Shown here: positions 34,401 to 42,429 of the stretch, piece by piece
Layout: every line of letters starts with the position of its first letter
How positions within the stretch are numbered: position 1 is the stretch's first letter
Origin: CALVGQ01 sp964369385
GTDB taxonomy: Bacteria > Bacillota_I > Bacilli_A > Erysipelotrichales > Erysipelotrichaceae
Length of the DNA: 52,821 bases
NCBI GenBank assembly: GCA_964369385.1
Contig: CAYJEY010000015.1
Span: forward strand, 1-52,821
Direction of reading: 5' to 3'
Position numbers and translations under genes: made by a program
Notes under the pieces: generated by a model
The model's input: only the letters and a program-made list of their open reading frames with translations
Told to the model about the DNA's origin: nothing
Databases searched by the model: none

Positions 34401-35529
34401 TTTCTGCTAGGGTAACAATTGAACAGGATCCATTTAATACATTGCTTGAACCACCTTTTGTTCCTACTTCACCAAGCAAATAGGAACCACTAAAATTTGT
34501 TCCCTTAAATGCATTGACCTCCCATTTAGAAATATTATCGGCAAATAATTTTCTAAATAAGCATGAATAGCCTGTCACAACTTCAGTAGAGATTGTTTGC
34601 AATTCTTGGTGAACCTCTTGCCATTGCTCAACACTACTAAGAGAACTTAAATATCCAATCCTAAACTTAATTCCTTGACTTAGTTGACTAAAATATAGGG
34701 AAATTCGATTCGTCGTCGCATCATACTGAAAAAATCTTGTAGCCCCTTTGCCATCCTCAAGCACGATGGGAAAACGCAAAAGGATGTCTGTAGAGACATT
34801 ACTTTCCCAATCATTATTTTCATGAAGGTCCTGAATACCTAAGCGCTTATTTAACCAGGTTACGGCATCTTCATGATCAATTTCAATCACATATGATCCT
34901 TCTACTTTAGTGAGTGTGTGAACATCACTAATCGCAGGATGACCATTCACAACACTAGTATAGGCCAATACAAAATCTCGTTTGATGAGTGCACAAATAT
35001 ACCCTTCTACCATTGCTTTTTCATCATTAAATACATAACTAACTGGTAAGCCATCTTCTCCAAGATATCCTGCAACTCCACCTACAAAAGCAATTTCTGG
35101 CAATTTCTGATGCAAGTTTTCAATAATTTGTGTTACTCTTGTTTCTACATTTCCAAAAAATATAAAAGACATGGCTGCATCATAGTCATAGGCATATTCT
35201 ACAAATTCATCGATTAACTCTTGATCATTTTCCCGCTTTAGTGTAAACATGTGACTTTTAAATTGTCCATATTCGAACTGAATTATACTAATCAAAACAC
35301 TCTTATCAAGTATTTCCCCTGCAAGTGCATTTCCTGATGTTGCACATCCAATAATTTGTGACTTGGGTAAACATGCTTTGACTTCTTTGGCAATACGAAC
35401 ACTCTCTTCTTGCTCAACAAAAGCACTATGAATACGCACTAAACAATTTTCCCCTTGATTTAGTGGAAACGAGTGAAAATATTCTTCTACCTGATTTTTA
35501 TCTTGATACAATATATTAATCGATCTCAT
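31444..35529 (-). CDS. FIST-EAL-dCache-GGDEF sensor, dual c-di-GMP enzyme
   Basis: A 1361-residue signalling protein. Order: FIST N/C sensor (about 1-385), a degenerate GGDEF-like region (about 430-590), EAL phosphodiesterase (about 600-860), membrane helix (about 868-890), extracellular dCache-type sensor (about 890-1140), second helix (about 1143-1165), then a C-terminal GGDEF. EAL looks intact: EALMR with Glu630, VDDFGAGYSNF, AEFVET and QGYLFSKP. GGDEF is canonical at 1276-1280, preceded by an RSDD inhibitory-site motif. It could therefore both make and break c-di-GMP in response to an internal ligand (FIST) and an external one (dCache). Monocistronic; SD GAGGAAAG. Confidence 0.92.
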   Translation of the reverse strand: MRSINILYQDKNQVEEYFHSFPLNQGENCLVRIHSAFVEQEESVRIAKEVKACLPKSQIIGCATSGNALAGEILDKSVLISIIQFEYGQFKSHMFTLKRENDQELIDEFVEYAYDYDAAMSFIFFGNVETRVTQIIENLHQKLPEIAFVGGVAGYLGEDGLPVSYVFNDEKAMVEGYICALIKRDFVLAYTSVVNGHPAISDVHTLTKVEGSYVIEIDHEDAVTWLNKRLGIQDLHENNDWESNVSTDILLRFPIVLEDGKGATRFFQYDATTNRISLYFSQLSQGIKFRIGYLSSLSSVEQWQEVHQELQTISTEVVTGYSCLFRKLFADNISKWEVNAFKGTNFSGSYLLGEVGTKGGSSNVLNGSCSIVTLAEKESYINFNLDAFSSIEGLFNENDELITQIEKVQETLDGSSDDSVLKSLMDVENRMKNRISYGNKLGLKSTTQFLLEQEEDQEKYICFIQVENVSQLIQKHGSQAYDELFRYNIENIQYVIAEEYPRFNFNLYMYDDTSIYFTIERNLSPERFIRVAQTIFNAIEKTDFIIPYENRFVITVKGMKIHNLKKHAKYLAQMSQPLFYVEEMKESANQEINEDFKMVKIIKSAIDNNEILPYFQGIHDNLSNTFYCYEALMRIRDEDGKILFPGDFMEISKKYDLYLQLSEVMVMKVLDLFGDRDEIITLNISYYDVISEEFMVKLFKKLDSMKRPGHFIFEIVETERVENPEILRDFIHRVKQYGIKVAVDDFGAGYSNFIEIGNLDIDFIKINGSLTQLLGTDVSYEQILESISYMGKKMEVKLIAEFVETASMQKRLVGCGVHYSQGYLFSKPMSLDEMYIVSAENIQKQKEQHNKIDTELNEFTFNSEQVRKNNILMYWGGVFIAMFVAIGIFVFADQSANSVKDMSDSFLVEISTGMVDKVAVVVDDSRSNLRLSSIAISQVIEDEQLLSETLQQLQELSTFSDMYISIDGSPAINGNNEVLSVDVSDYYGKVDGNEVYIHSPMIESITQRSILLLSTNVYDETGTKVGEAIAKNYLDEFSQVLDLKSFGGEAYFHLCEVDGTALVLSGSSDNLYKDGDMYSFIGTLDIQNGHTVESIREDMEEGNSVLLNYFVNGQERSAVMIRVPGTDWCIVSIVLAEVNEAMTSTITNNILIFAIGLAIVFFSYFAINIHFSNQNRKDLMKALESSYFLTNSLQKSMETDTLTRTYSRATAVEKITDAIHEAELSDKVQALVLLDVDNFKEINDTYGHQTGDIYLQDFVRAVRSVLRSDDILGRMGGDEFVLLLQNCSSRLEIEEIVQRIVEQVSKISIRNLNLEKVGVSIGVALIPEHGNDYEKLNHKADKALYKSKNEGKNKFNIYQEY

Positions 35530-35616
35530 AATAGCTTTCCTCGCTTCTTCATTTTCAAGCTTATTTTATCATCTTCATTATTGATTGACTACACTTTATT
35601 ACAATATACTATGCAC

Positions 35617-37020
35617 TCAATCAATAACTTTACCCGGATTTAGTAAGCCCTTTGGGTCAAAAGCTTGTTTAATATTTTTTAATAGCATAAGGTATTGTTC
35701 ATCATGTACCTTCTTTAGGTACGGAATCTTCGCATAGCCAATTCCATGCTCTCCAGATACATGCCCTTTTAGTTGGTGAGCTTTTTGATAAAGTAAATCA
35801 AATGCCTGAGCTAATTTTCTTTCAAATTCTTTGTCTGTTAACTCATCTTTAAGCACATATATGTGCAAATTACCATCCCCTGCATGTCCAAACGAAGCAA
35901 TTCTAATATTCACTTGTTTCTCGACTTCTTTAGTGTATTTTACGAGTGTTGCAACTTGATTTCTTGGTACCACAACATCACATTCATCCATTTGAGTTGT
36001 CGAGGCTTTAATGGCCTCAAGAAATGCACCTCTTGCCGACCAAATGGATTCTTCTCGCTCTTGTGTATCTGATATGAATACATCAATAGCTCCTTCATGA
36101 AGGCAAACATTTGCTACTTGCTCATAATTCCGCTCAATTTCTTCTTCACTATTCCCATCAAATGAAAGTAGCAGGTAAGCATCACTAGATGAATCAGGGA
36201 AACGTTTGCCTAAGAAGTCCTCAGCGTTTTCTATGACACGTCTTTCCATATATTCAATTGCAGTAGGAATAAATTTTGAACGGATAATACTAGGGACCGC
36301 TTCAATAGCCATTTCAAGTGTTGGAAAAGGCACAAGCAAACTGACCTTGTGTTTTGGTAAGGGAAGTAGCTTAAGTGTAGCTTCACAGATGAATCCCAGT
36401 GTACCTTCTGAGCCAATGATTAAATCTTTGAGAGAGTATCCAGAGGAGTTCTTTACTGCCTTAGAGCCCATTGTCACAATTTCACCATTCATTAACACTA
36501 CATCAAGTGCTCTGACGAAATCTCGTGTTACACCATATTTCACTGCCCGCATTCCCCCTGCATTAGTAGAGATGTTTCCACCAATTGTAGCTGATTTTTC
36601 ACCTGGATCAGGAGGGTAAAAGAAATCATGGCTCTCGACATATTTGGATATTTCCATAAGTAATACACCTGGTTGAACACGCAATGTTAAGTTATCTGAA
36701 TCTAGCTCAATGATTTGATTCATTCGAACTGTAGAAATCATCAATCCACCAAACAAGGCAACACTTGCACCTACTAATCCTGTTCCCTGACCGCGTGGTG
36801 TAACGCAAATCTCTTGGTCATGACAATATCTTAATAGACTTGAAATTTCTTCTTTTGTGAGTACCTCCACGACAACTTGCGGATAAGATGTAATTCCTGC
36901 AAGCTCATCCTTACTGTAATCACTATGAATTTCACTTTCACCGATGAATAATCGATCACTGGGTATCAATGATTGGAAAAACTGCAAGTGTTTCTCATTT
37001 ATTATCGTATATTTAGTCAT
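35617..37020 (-). CDS. FAD-linked lactate dehydrogenase subunit (LctD/GlcD-like)
   Basis: A 467-residue flavoenzyme of the GlcD/D-lactate dehydrogenase family. The FAD-binding PCMH domain has PRGQGTGLVGASV and PPDPGEKSATIGGNISTNAGG. The C-terminal domain has SFGHAGDGNLHIYVL and SGEHGIGYAK, typical of substrate and metal contacts. It is third in an etfB-etfA-lctD operon and overlaps the etfA stop by eight bases. In Acetobacterium woodii the same trio oxidises lactate with NAD by electron confurcation using reduced ferredoxin. 2-Hydroxyglutarate or glycolate are less likely alternatives. Confidence 0.9.
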   Translation of the reverse strand: MTKYTIINEKHLQFFQSLIPSDRLFIGESEIHSDYSKDELAGITSYPQVVVEVLTKEEISSLLRYCHDQEICVTPRGQGTGLVGASVALFGGLMISTVRMNQIIELDSDNLTLRVQPGVLLMEISKYVESHDFFYPPDPGEKSATIGGNISTNAGGMRAVKYGVTRDFVRALDVVLMNGEIVTMGSKAVKNSSGYSLKDLIIGSEGTLGFICEATLKLLPLPKHKVSLLVPFPTLEMAIEAVPSIIRSKFIPTAIEYMERRVIENAEDFLGKRFPDSSSDAYLLLSFDGNSEEEIERNYEQVANVCLHEGAIDVFISDTQEREESIWSARGAFLEAIKASTTQMDECDVVVPRNQVATLVKYTKEVEKQVNIRIASFGHAGDGNLHIYVLKDELTDKEFERKLAQAFDLLYQKAHQLKGHVSGEHGIGYAKIPYLKKVHDEQYLMLLKNIKQAFDPKGLLNPGKVID

Positions 37021-38221
37021 TTACATCCCCTCCAATTTGCTCATTACTATTTTTTATCTTAGCGATAACTTGAGGGAGTATTTCATATAAATCTCCCACA
37101 AGTCCAATATGTGCTACATCGAAAATATTGGCATTCGTATCTTGATTAATACTGATTATCGTTTCAGCTCCACTCATTCCTGCCACAAATTGAACTGAAC
37201 CACTTACTCCACATGTGATGATCAGTTTTGGCCGTACAGTTCTACCACTTAAGCCAATTTGCAACTTTGCATCCATTATCCCACTTTCAATAAGTGGACG
37301 TGTACAGGCTACTTCACCTTGTAATAGGCTTGCTAACTCATGCACTAAGTTTAGACCCTCTTCATTTTTTACCCCAGCTCCGGCCACGACAAGTACTTCA
37401 GCATCTTCTATGTTTTTTGATTTTATCTTTTTATAAACATCAATCACTTTGATTTTTGAAGATAAATCAATTCCCTCTAAACTACACTGAGTAATTTCTG
37501 CTTTTTTACCTTCTATTTTCTTCGGTGTATCAAATACTTTATAACGTACTGTAGCAAACTGTGGGCGATGATTTGGGGTATGAATATGAGCCATGATATT
37601 ACCACCAAATGCTGGTCGAATTTGGTCTAAATCCAGGTTTTTTCCAATATCTAACACTGTACAATCTGCTGTAAGCCCTGTTTTAAATCTTGCAGCTACT
37701 CGTGGTGCGAGTGAGCGCCCAATATTCGTGCCACCGATCAAAAAAACCGCAGGTTGATATTGATGGATATAATTTGCGAGTACCGCAGTATATGGTTCTA
37801 TTTTGAAGTTTTCTAAATGTGGATGGTCATAACTTAAAATTTTGTCTACATCATAGTGCATTAGTTCCTCACATGCCCCCTGCAATTGTTTCCCTACAAC
37901 TATTGCATGGACTGATTGTTTAGAATAGTTTGCCATACTTCGCGCTTTATTTAATAATTCAAAAGAAACTGGATGAATTCCTTGATGCCCCACCTCAACA
38001 TATACAGCAATGTCTTTCCACATACTTTTATCAATATGCTTTACTTCTTCCTCTAAATATTCAAAGATTTCAGGCATCTGCTTTACGCAAAGTTGACACA
38101 TCTTACAGGCTGCATTGATTGTTAATCTTCCTAGATGTTGTTCAATCGCCTGAAACGGACACACTTGCATTATTTTTTCTAAATCATCGTTACACTCGCG
38201 ATGAATAATTATTTTTCCCAT
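37013..38221 (-). CDS. Electron transfer flavoprotein alpha subunit with N-terminal ferredoxin domain
   Basis: A 402-residue EtfA. An N-terminal extension of about 70 residues carries a [4Fe-4S] site (Cys21 followed by Pro, then Cys39, Cys42, Cys45 in ACKMCQLC). The main EtfA domains follow: LIGGTNIGRSLAPRVAARFKTGLTADCT, and the FAD-binding SGRTVRPKLIITCGVSGSVQF with the late SINQDTNANIF. This extension is the hallmark of the lactate-dehydrogenase-linked (LctC) type and gives a docking site for ferredoxin. It overlaps etfB by 13 bp and lctD by eight bp, so a stable complex is expected. Confidence 0.93.
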   Translation of the reverse strand: MGKIIIHRECNDDLEKIMQVCPFQAIEQHLGRLTINAACKMCQLCVKQMPEIFEYLEEEVKHIDKSMWKDIAVYVEVGHQGIHPVSFELLNKARSMANYSKQSVHAIVVGKQLQGACEELMHYDVDKILSYDHPHLENFKIEPYTAVLANYIHQYQPAVFLIGGTNIGRSLAPRVAARFKTGLTADCTVLDIGKNLDLDQIRPAFGGNIMAHIHTPNHRPQFATVRYKVFDTPKKIEGKKAEITQCSLEGIDLSSKIKVIDVYKKIKSKNIEDAEVLVVAGAGVKNEEGLNLVHELASLLQGEVACTRPLIESGIMDAKLQIGLSGRTVRPKLIITCGVSGSVQFVAGMSGAETIISINQDTNANIFDVAHIGLVGDLYEILPQVIAKIKNSNEQIGGDVND

Positions 38222-39021
38222 TCGCTTCTATCCTCCACAAGTTTCAATTCTCTGAGTTGCTCTATTAGTTTATCCGCTAACAATGGACTTTCTCCTGTCC
38301 ATTTCACTTGCCCATCATTTTTACTTGGGGCAAAAATTCTTTTTACTTGTGTTGGTGAGCCACTCAATCCATAGTGAGTTTCATCAATATCATCCAAATC
38401 AGCAAGAGTTAACACCTTTATTTTTTTCTCTTTCGTCGCTAATTTTAATCGATAACTCGGAAGACGTGGTTGAAAAATCCCCTTCTCAACCGTAATCAGA
38501 CATGGATAAAATACTTCCACAATTTCCGTAGTAAAGGGCATATCTACTTGCAACTTTATCTTATCTTCTTTTACTTCTATGATTTTCGTAACATTAGTGA
38601 CATGTGGAATTGCTAAAAACTCGGCGATTTCAGGTCCTACTTGCGCTGTATCCCCATCTGTCGTCATCTTCCCACAGATGATTAAATCAGGTGATTGGCA
38701 TTTCTTAATTCCTTGAGCCAAAGCATATGAAGTAGCCAACACGTCTGCACCTGCAAATCTTCGATCGCTTAGTAAAACTGATTGGTCTACTCCCATCATG
38801 TATGCTTCTTTTAATACTTTTTGTGCTTGTAGAGGCCCCATGCTTAGTGCAGTTACTTGAGCGTTCATTCTCGCCTTTATCTGCATTGCAGTTTCTACTG
38901 CATATAAATCATAGGGATTCATTTTAGAAGCAATCCCTTCTCTTTTTAACACTCCTGTTTTTTCATCTACTTCCACTTCTGTTGTCCCTGGAACTTGTTT
39001 AATACAAACAATAACTTCCAT
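38209..39021 (-). CDS. Electron transfer flavoprotein beta subunit
   Basis: A 270-residue EtfB, first gene of the operon. Recognisable stretches are VCIKQVPGTTEVEVDEKTGVLKREG, MNPYDLYAVETAMQIK and ICGKMTTDGDTAQVGPEIAEFLAIPHVTN, the last binding the flavin or nucleotide in bifurcating Etfs. It forms a heterodimer with the ferredoxin-fused EtfA and delivers electrons between NAD, ferredoxin and LctD. SD AGGAGG precedes the ATG. Confidence 0.94.
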   Translation of the reverse strand: MEVIVCIKQVPGTTEVEVDEKTGVLKREGIASKMNPYDLYAVETAMQIKARMNAQVTALSMGPLQAQKVLKEAYMMGVDQSVLLSDRRFAGADVLATSYALAQGIKKCQSPDLIICGKMTTDGDTAQVGPEIAEFLAIPHVTNVTKIIEVKEDKIKLQVDMPFTTEIVEVFYPCLITVEKGIFQPRLPSYRLKLATKEKKIKVLTLADLDDIDETHYGLSGSPTQVKRIFAPSKNDGQVKWTGESPLLADKLIEQLRELKLVEDRSEWEK

Positions 39022-39045
39022 ATTTTCCTCCTTTTAACATCATTT

Positions 39046-39059
39046 TGGTAGCGCTATCA
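39046..39059 (-). promoter_or_regulatory. Candidate cre site upstream of etfB
   Basis: TGGTAGCGCTATCA is a near-palindrome that fits the cre plan TG-N-N-A-N-C-G-N-T-N-N-C-A. It lies 25-38 bp before the etfB start, suggesting carbon catabolite control of lactate oxidation. Confidence 0.5.
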
Positions 39060-39155
39060 TATTTTATAATTATACCAAATATACGTATATTTACAGTAAA
39101 ACTTGATAAAATAAGCAAAAGAAAAACCCAAGAAATTCTTCTTGAGTTTTATAAT

Positions 39156-40961
39156 TTATTGTTTACTAGCGATATAAGCATCTACATTAGCTTGAAGATC
39201 TTCAAACGTAACCGGCCCCGTCTCTAAGATGATGCGGTTATATTCAATTGGGTCAAATGCATCCCCTAGAATTTCCATTGTCTGTGATTCCATATCCACC
39301 ATTGTTAGCATACCAAAGCCATAAGGAATAAGCACTCCTGGATCATTGATTGCCGAATCGTAGATTTCATCTACTACAGTATCTTGTTCAAGACCATACA
39401 TTGCACCATATGTCGATAAGAACTCTTTTAATTCTTCTTTATCCCAACCATAGTAATTTACACCGATGTCTGTCATTGATTGAATCAAGTATAAGAATTG
39501 AACTTCACTTGCCATAAACATTGCTAATTCTGGATAATCTTCCAATACCCATCCAAGTGCATCTACTTCGACTTTCATTGCCCATCCTTCGCTGTATCCT
39601 AAATAGTCATAAGCCGTACGAACAGGATGAGGATTTAAATTAAAGTAATATGTATTTTGAAATAAATGTCCTGGGAACCCTTCATGTGCAAGTGTTGTAT
39701 ATAAAGTTCCTAAATCAGTTGTATTATCAGGGTTAATCTTAATTACGTTTTCAGAAATATTGTCGATAGGTGGAATTAAATAGTAAGCCACCGTTGATGG
39801 ATTAGCGATACTAGGATCTAAATAAGTTGCAGTATAACTCACTTCTGGTCCTTCAGGATATTTTTCAGCCATAAGTATACGATACTCTTCTAATATTTCC
39901 TCAGGTGTAGCATCTTCAAAGTAATCACTTGAATTTAAATATTGATCAAATAACTCCTCGCCACCTGACATTAATAAGAATGACATTGTACCATTAAGAT
40001 CTTTTAATGCTTCTTCTCCTGTTGCAAAAAGCTCATCGATTGTCCCTTCATATCCAAGTTCAGATTTCACCATCATCTCAAAGTACTCTTTTCCACCTTC
40101 AAGACTTTCGTAACCACCTTCTACTGTGCGTGTTCCAATCCAAGTTTCAAGTTTTTTGGCAACACCTTCATATGCTGGAATGATTGTATCTAATACTAGC
40201 TCTTGATTGCGATTGATATAATCTTGTTTCTGTTCATCTGATAAGTCAAATGCTTCTAACTTTGTGTTGAATGATAAAATCAACTCATTGTCTTGCGTCT
40301 TCTGTGCAAAAGTGCTGATTCCTTCAATTGTTTGTTCAAGTGCTCCATCACTCACTCCAAGTCCCAAATCTACTTGTTGTTGCGTATAGGCAAGCGCATC
40401 ATCAAAATAACGTGGCACATCTGCTAGTAATGTTAAGTATTTTTCAATATCTGCTTCTGTTCTTAAATCAAACTCAGTAAAATTAATTGTCATATTTGAT
40501 GTCAAGCTAGAAGATGGAGTAAATATATATTGATAATACTCATACCCAATAAAACTTTCTTGAAAACTTAGGTAATCACTTACCATTGCATAATCTTCTT
40601 GCTGTTCAACACTCAACGTTGCTAAATCAAATGTCTCCAGTTGTGAGATGACTTCTACAAGCTCCGCATTGTATCGATCAAATTCTTCTTGATTAATTGA
40701 ACCAAGTGTAACTTCCTCTAATTCAATTCCATACTCTTTTGGATTTTCTAGTGAAAAGTGCAGTGATAAACTATCACTTCCAACATAATCACGATATAAT
40801 TCTAATAAAAATTCATTGAACTCCTCATTGTCACTTTCAGCTGCCGGAATACTTGATACCTCAGTATTTACATTTCCATCTTCTTGATTTGATGCAGTAT
40901 CACAAGCAACTAAACTCACTAACATGAGCATCGCCAATAATAATACCAATAATTTTTTCAT
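39156..40961 (-). CDS. DUF885-family lipoprotein, putative zinc hydrolase
   Basis: A 601-residue surface lipoprotein. ATG 40961 is chosen because GAGAGGAAA precedes it and it opens a signal peptide (MKKLLVLLLAMLMLVSLVACDT, lipid Cys20); longer in-frame starts reach back to 41105 without support. The mature part is acidic. A motif LAHEGFPGHLFQ resembles the zinc site of DUF885, a family related to thermolysin-type carboxypeptidases, and GWAMKVEVDALGW follows, giving a possible third ligand. A peptidase role at the cell surface is likely but unproven. Monocistronic. Confidence 0.88.
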   Translation of the reverse strand: MKKLLVLLLAMLMLVSLVACDTASNQEDGNVNTEVSSIPAAESDNEEFNEFLLELYRDYVGSDSLSLHFSLENPKEYGIELEEVTLGSINQEEFDRYNAELVEVISQLETFDLATLSVEQQEDYAMVSDYLSFQESFIGYEYYQYIFTPSSSLTSNMTINFTEFDLRTEADIEKYLTLLADVPRYFDDALAYTQQQVDLGLGVSDGALEQTIEGISTFAQKTQDNELILSFNTKLEAFDLSDEQKQDYINRNQELVLDTIIPAYEGVAKKLETWIGTRTVEGGYESLEGGKEYFEMMVKSELGYEGTIDELFATGEEALKDLNGTMSFLLMSGGEELFDQYLNSSDYFEDATPEEILEEYRILMAEKYPEGPEVSYTATYLDPSIANPSTVAYYLIPPIDNISENVIKINPDNTTDLGTLYTTLAHEGFPGHLFQNTYYFNLNPHPVRTAYDYLGYSEGWAMKVEVDALGWVLEDYPELAMFMASEVQFLYLIQSMTDIGVNYYGWDKEELKEFLSTYGAMYGLEQDTVVDEIYDSAINDPGVLIPYGFGMLTMVDMESQTMEILGDAFDPIEYNRIILETGPVTFEDLQANVDAYIASKQ

Positions 40962-41089
40962 TTTTTTTCCTCTCGTTCTATCCATTATTATACTCTTTCT
41001 TCGATCAATTATCCACTGTGATATATCAAGTTTTAAACTAACTCTACATTTCAATTGCAGTGCGTGATATACTAATAAAGGTGATAAAA

Positions 41090-41515
41090 ATGAATAAAAT
41101 AACATTAAAAGAAATATTAGATAAAAAGATTACAAGTGAAGACTTCTTAAAAGTGGATGAAGATGCCCACAGTATTGTCAAAATAACTGTAGTAGCAACA
41201 CATCTTGAACATGCCTATGGCTTCTTACATATCATGATGGAAGATACTCGCAAACAATACACATTGGATTTATTTGAAAAAATAGAAGAAACGCCTTGGT
41301 ATGATTTTAACTTAGAGCAACAACAAAGATTCATCCTTGTATGGCAACTAGAATCTGTTGCTGATCAAGAGGAGCTAGTCGAATACTTCACTGAATGCCT
41401 TCAAGAGTTTAATCAAGACTTTGGGGATATTATTACTGAAATTGTTGAACGTGATCAATTAGACCAATTAACAAAAGTTTACACGCATGACCAAAAAGTG
41501 CTAGTAAGTGCTTAA
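41090..41515 (+). CDS. Acidic hypothetical protein upstream of tag
   Basis: A 141-residue soluble acidic protein starting MNKITLKEILDKKITSEDFLKVDEDAH. It is rich in Glu, Gln and Asp, mostly helical in appearance, with no membrane segment and no family I recognise. ATG 41090 is used because GGTGAT precedes it; an in-frame ATG at 41060 has no SD. It is two bases from the glycosylase gene, so the two are probably one transcript, but no functional link is apparent. Confidence 0.7.
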   Translation: MNKITLKEILDKKITSEDFLKVDEDAHSIVKITVVATHLEHAYGFLHIMMEDTRKQYTLDLFEKIEETPWYDFNLEQQQRFILVWQLESVADQEELVEYFTECLQEFNQDFGDIITEIVERDQLDQLTKVYTHDQKVLVSA

Positions 41516-41516
41516 T

Positions 41517-42083
41517 ATGGAAAAACTTACACGATGTGCTTGGGTAAGCAATGAAGAAATCTATCAAAATTATCATGACACAGAATGGGGAATCCCCATC
41601 CATAATGATCAAGCTTTGTTTGAAAATCTTGTTTTAGAAGGGATGCAAGCTGGCTTATCTTGGATTACTGTTTTAAGAAAACGTGAACATTTTAGAAGTG
41701 CCTTTGATTACTTTGACCCTCAACTTGTAGCACAATATAATGAAGATAAGGTAAATGAATTAGTTCAAAATGCGAATCTTATTCGTCATCGAGGAAAAAT
41801 TCAAGCAGCTATTAACAATGCCCAACAATTTCTAAAAGTACAAATCGAATTTGGTTCTTTTGACCAATATATTTGGTCATTTGTGAATTACGCACCAATC
41901 GTGACCCATTGGGAAAGCGAAATTCCAGCTAAAACTGCATTATCTGACCTTATCAGTAAAGACCTTAAAAAGCGTGGATTTAAATTTGTAGGATCATTAA
42001 CAATTTATGCTTATATGCAAGCTTGTGGTTTAGTGTGCGATCATACTCAAGCTTGCTTCAAGTCACAACATTCTTCAATATAA
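41517..42083 (+). CDS. tag: DNA-3-methyladenine glycosylase I
   Basis: A 188-residue base-excision repair enzyme that removes 3-methyladenine from alkylated DNA. The N terminus RCAWVSNEEIYQNYHDTEWG contains the first zinc ligands (Cys7 and a His), and the C terminus CDHTQACFK supplies the other pair. GMQAGLSWITVLRKRE forms the base pocket and matches TagI closely. ATG 41517 follows the previous stop by one base. A terminator follows at 42089. Confidence 0.95.
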   Translation: MEKLTRCAWVSNEEIYQNYHDTEWGIPIHNDQALFENLVLEGMQAGLSWITVLRKREHFRSAFDYFDPQLVAQYNEDKVNELVQNANLIRHRGKIQAAINNAQQFLKVQIEFGSFDQYIWSFVNYAPIVTHWESEIPAKTALSDLISKDLKKRGFKFVGSLTIYAYMQACGLVCDHTQACFKSQHSSI

Positions 42084-42088
42084 AATAA

Positions 42089-42114
42089 AAAATGCCCATA
42101 AAGGCATTTTTCTA
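42089..42114 (+). terminator. Terminator of tag
   Basis: AAAATGCC-CATAA-GGCATTTTT stem-loop with T run, directly downstream of tag. Confidence 0.85.
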
Positions 42115-42139
42115 TTTTACAACAAGTGGTGTTGTTGTA

Positions 42140-42242
42140 ACTACTATGTGAATACTATCATACGCATCGACTTTCGGTTGTGCAGTAACAGAAAGTCCTT
42201 ATTTTATCAAGTGGTGGAAGATAAAGTAAGGTCGATAGTAGT
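42140..42242. other. Potential structured RNA (three-way junction) in a gene-free region
   Basis: The 42113-42429 gap holds no gene. Within it three helices can form together: TACTATC (42153-42159) with GATAGTA (42234-42240); ACTTTC (42170-42175) with GAAAGT (42191-42196); and CCTTATTTTATC (42197-42208) with GATAAAGTAAGG (42220-42231). The last has 11 Watson-Crick pairs plus one G-U. The outer helix can alternatively pair ACTACT (42140-42145) with AGTAGT (42237-42242). Strand and role are unknown; it lies downstream of both flanking genes. The remaining 42243-42429 is AT-rich with nothing recognised. Confidence 0.4.
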
Positions 42243-42429
42243 TTCACTGCCAAACAATTGTAAATCTATGATTATCAAAACAAATGGCGATTATTTATGT
42301 AAACTATAATGTAACCAGACAATTTTGATACTCATGGATTTTAACATAAACAAATTAGAGTATCAATAATATTTTAAAAATTTACAAAATATCCCGCTTT
42401 TTTTACTAAAATTATGCTTCTTTAATATT

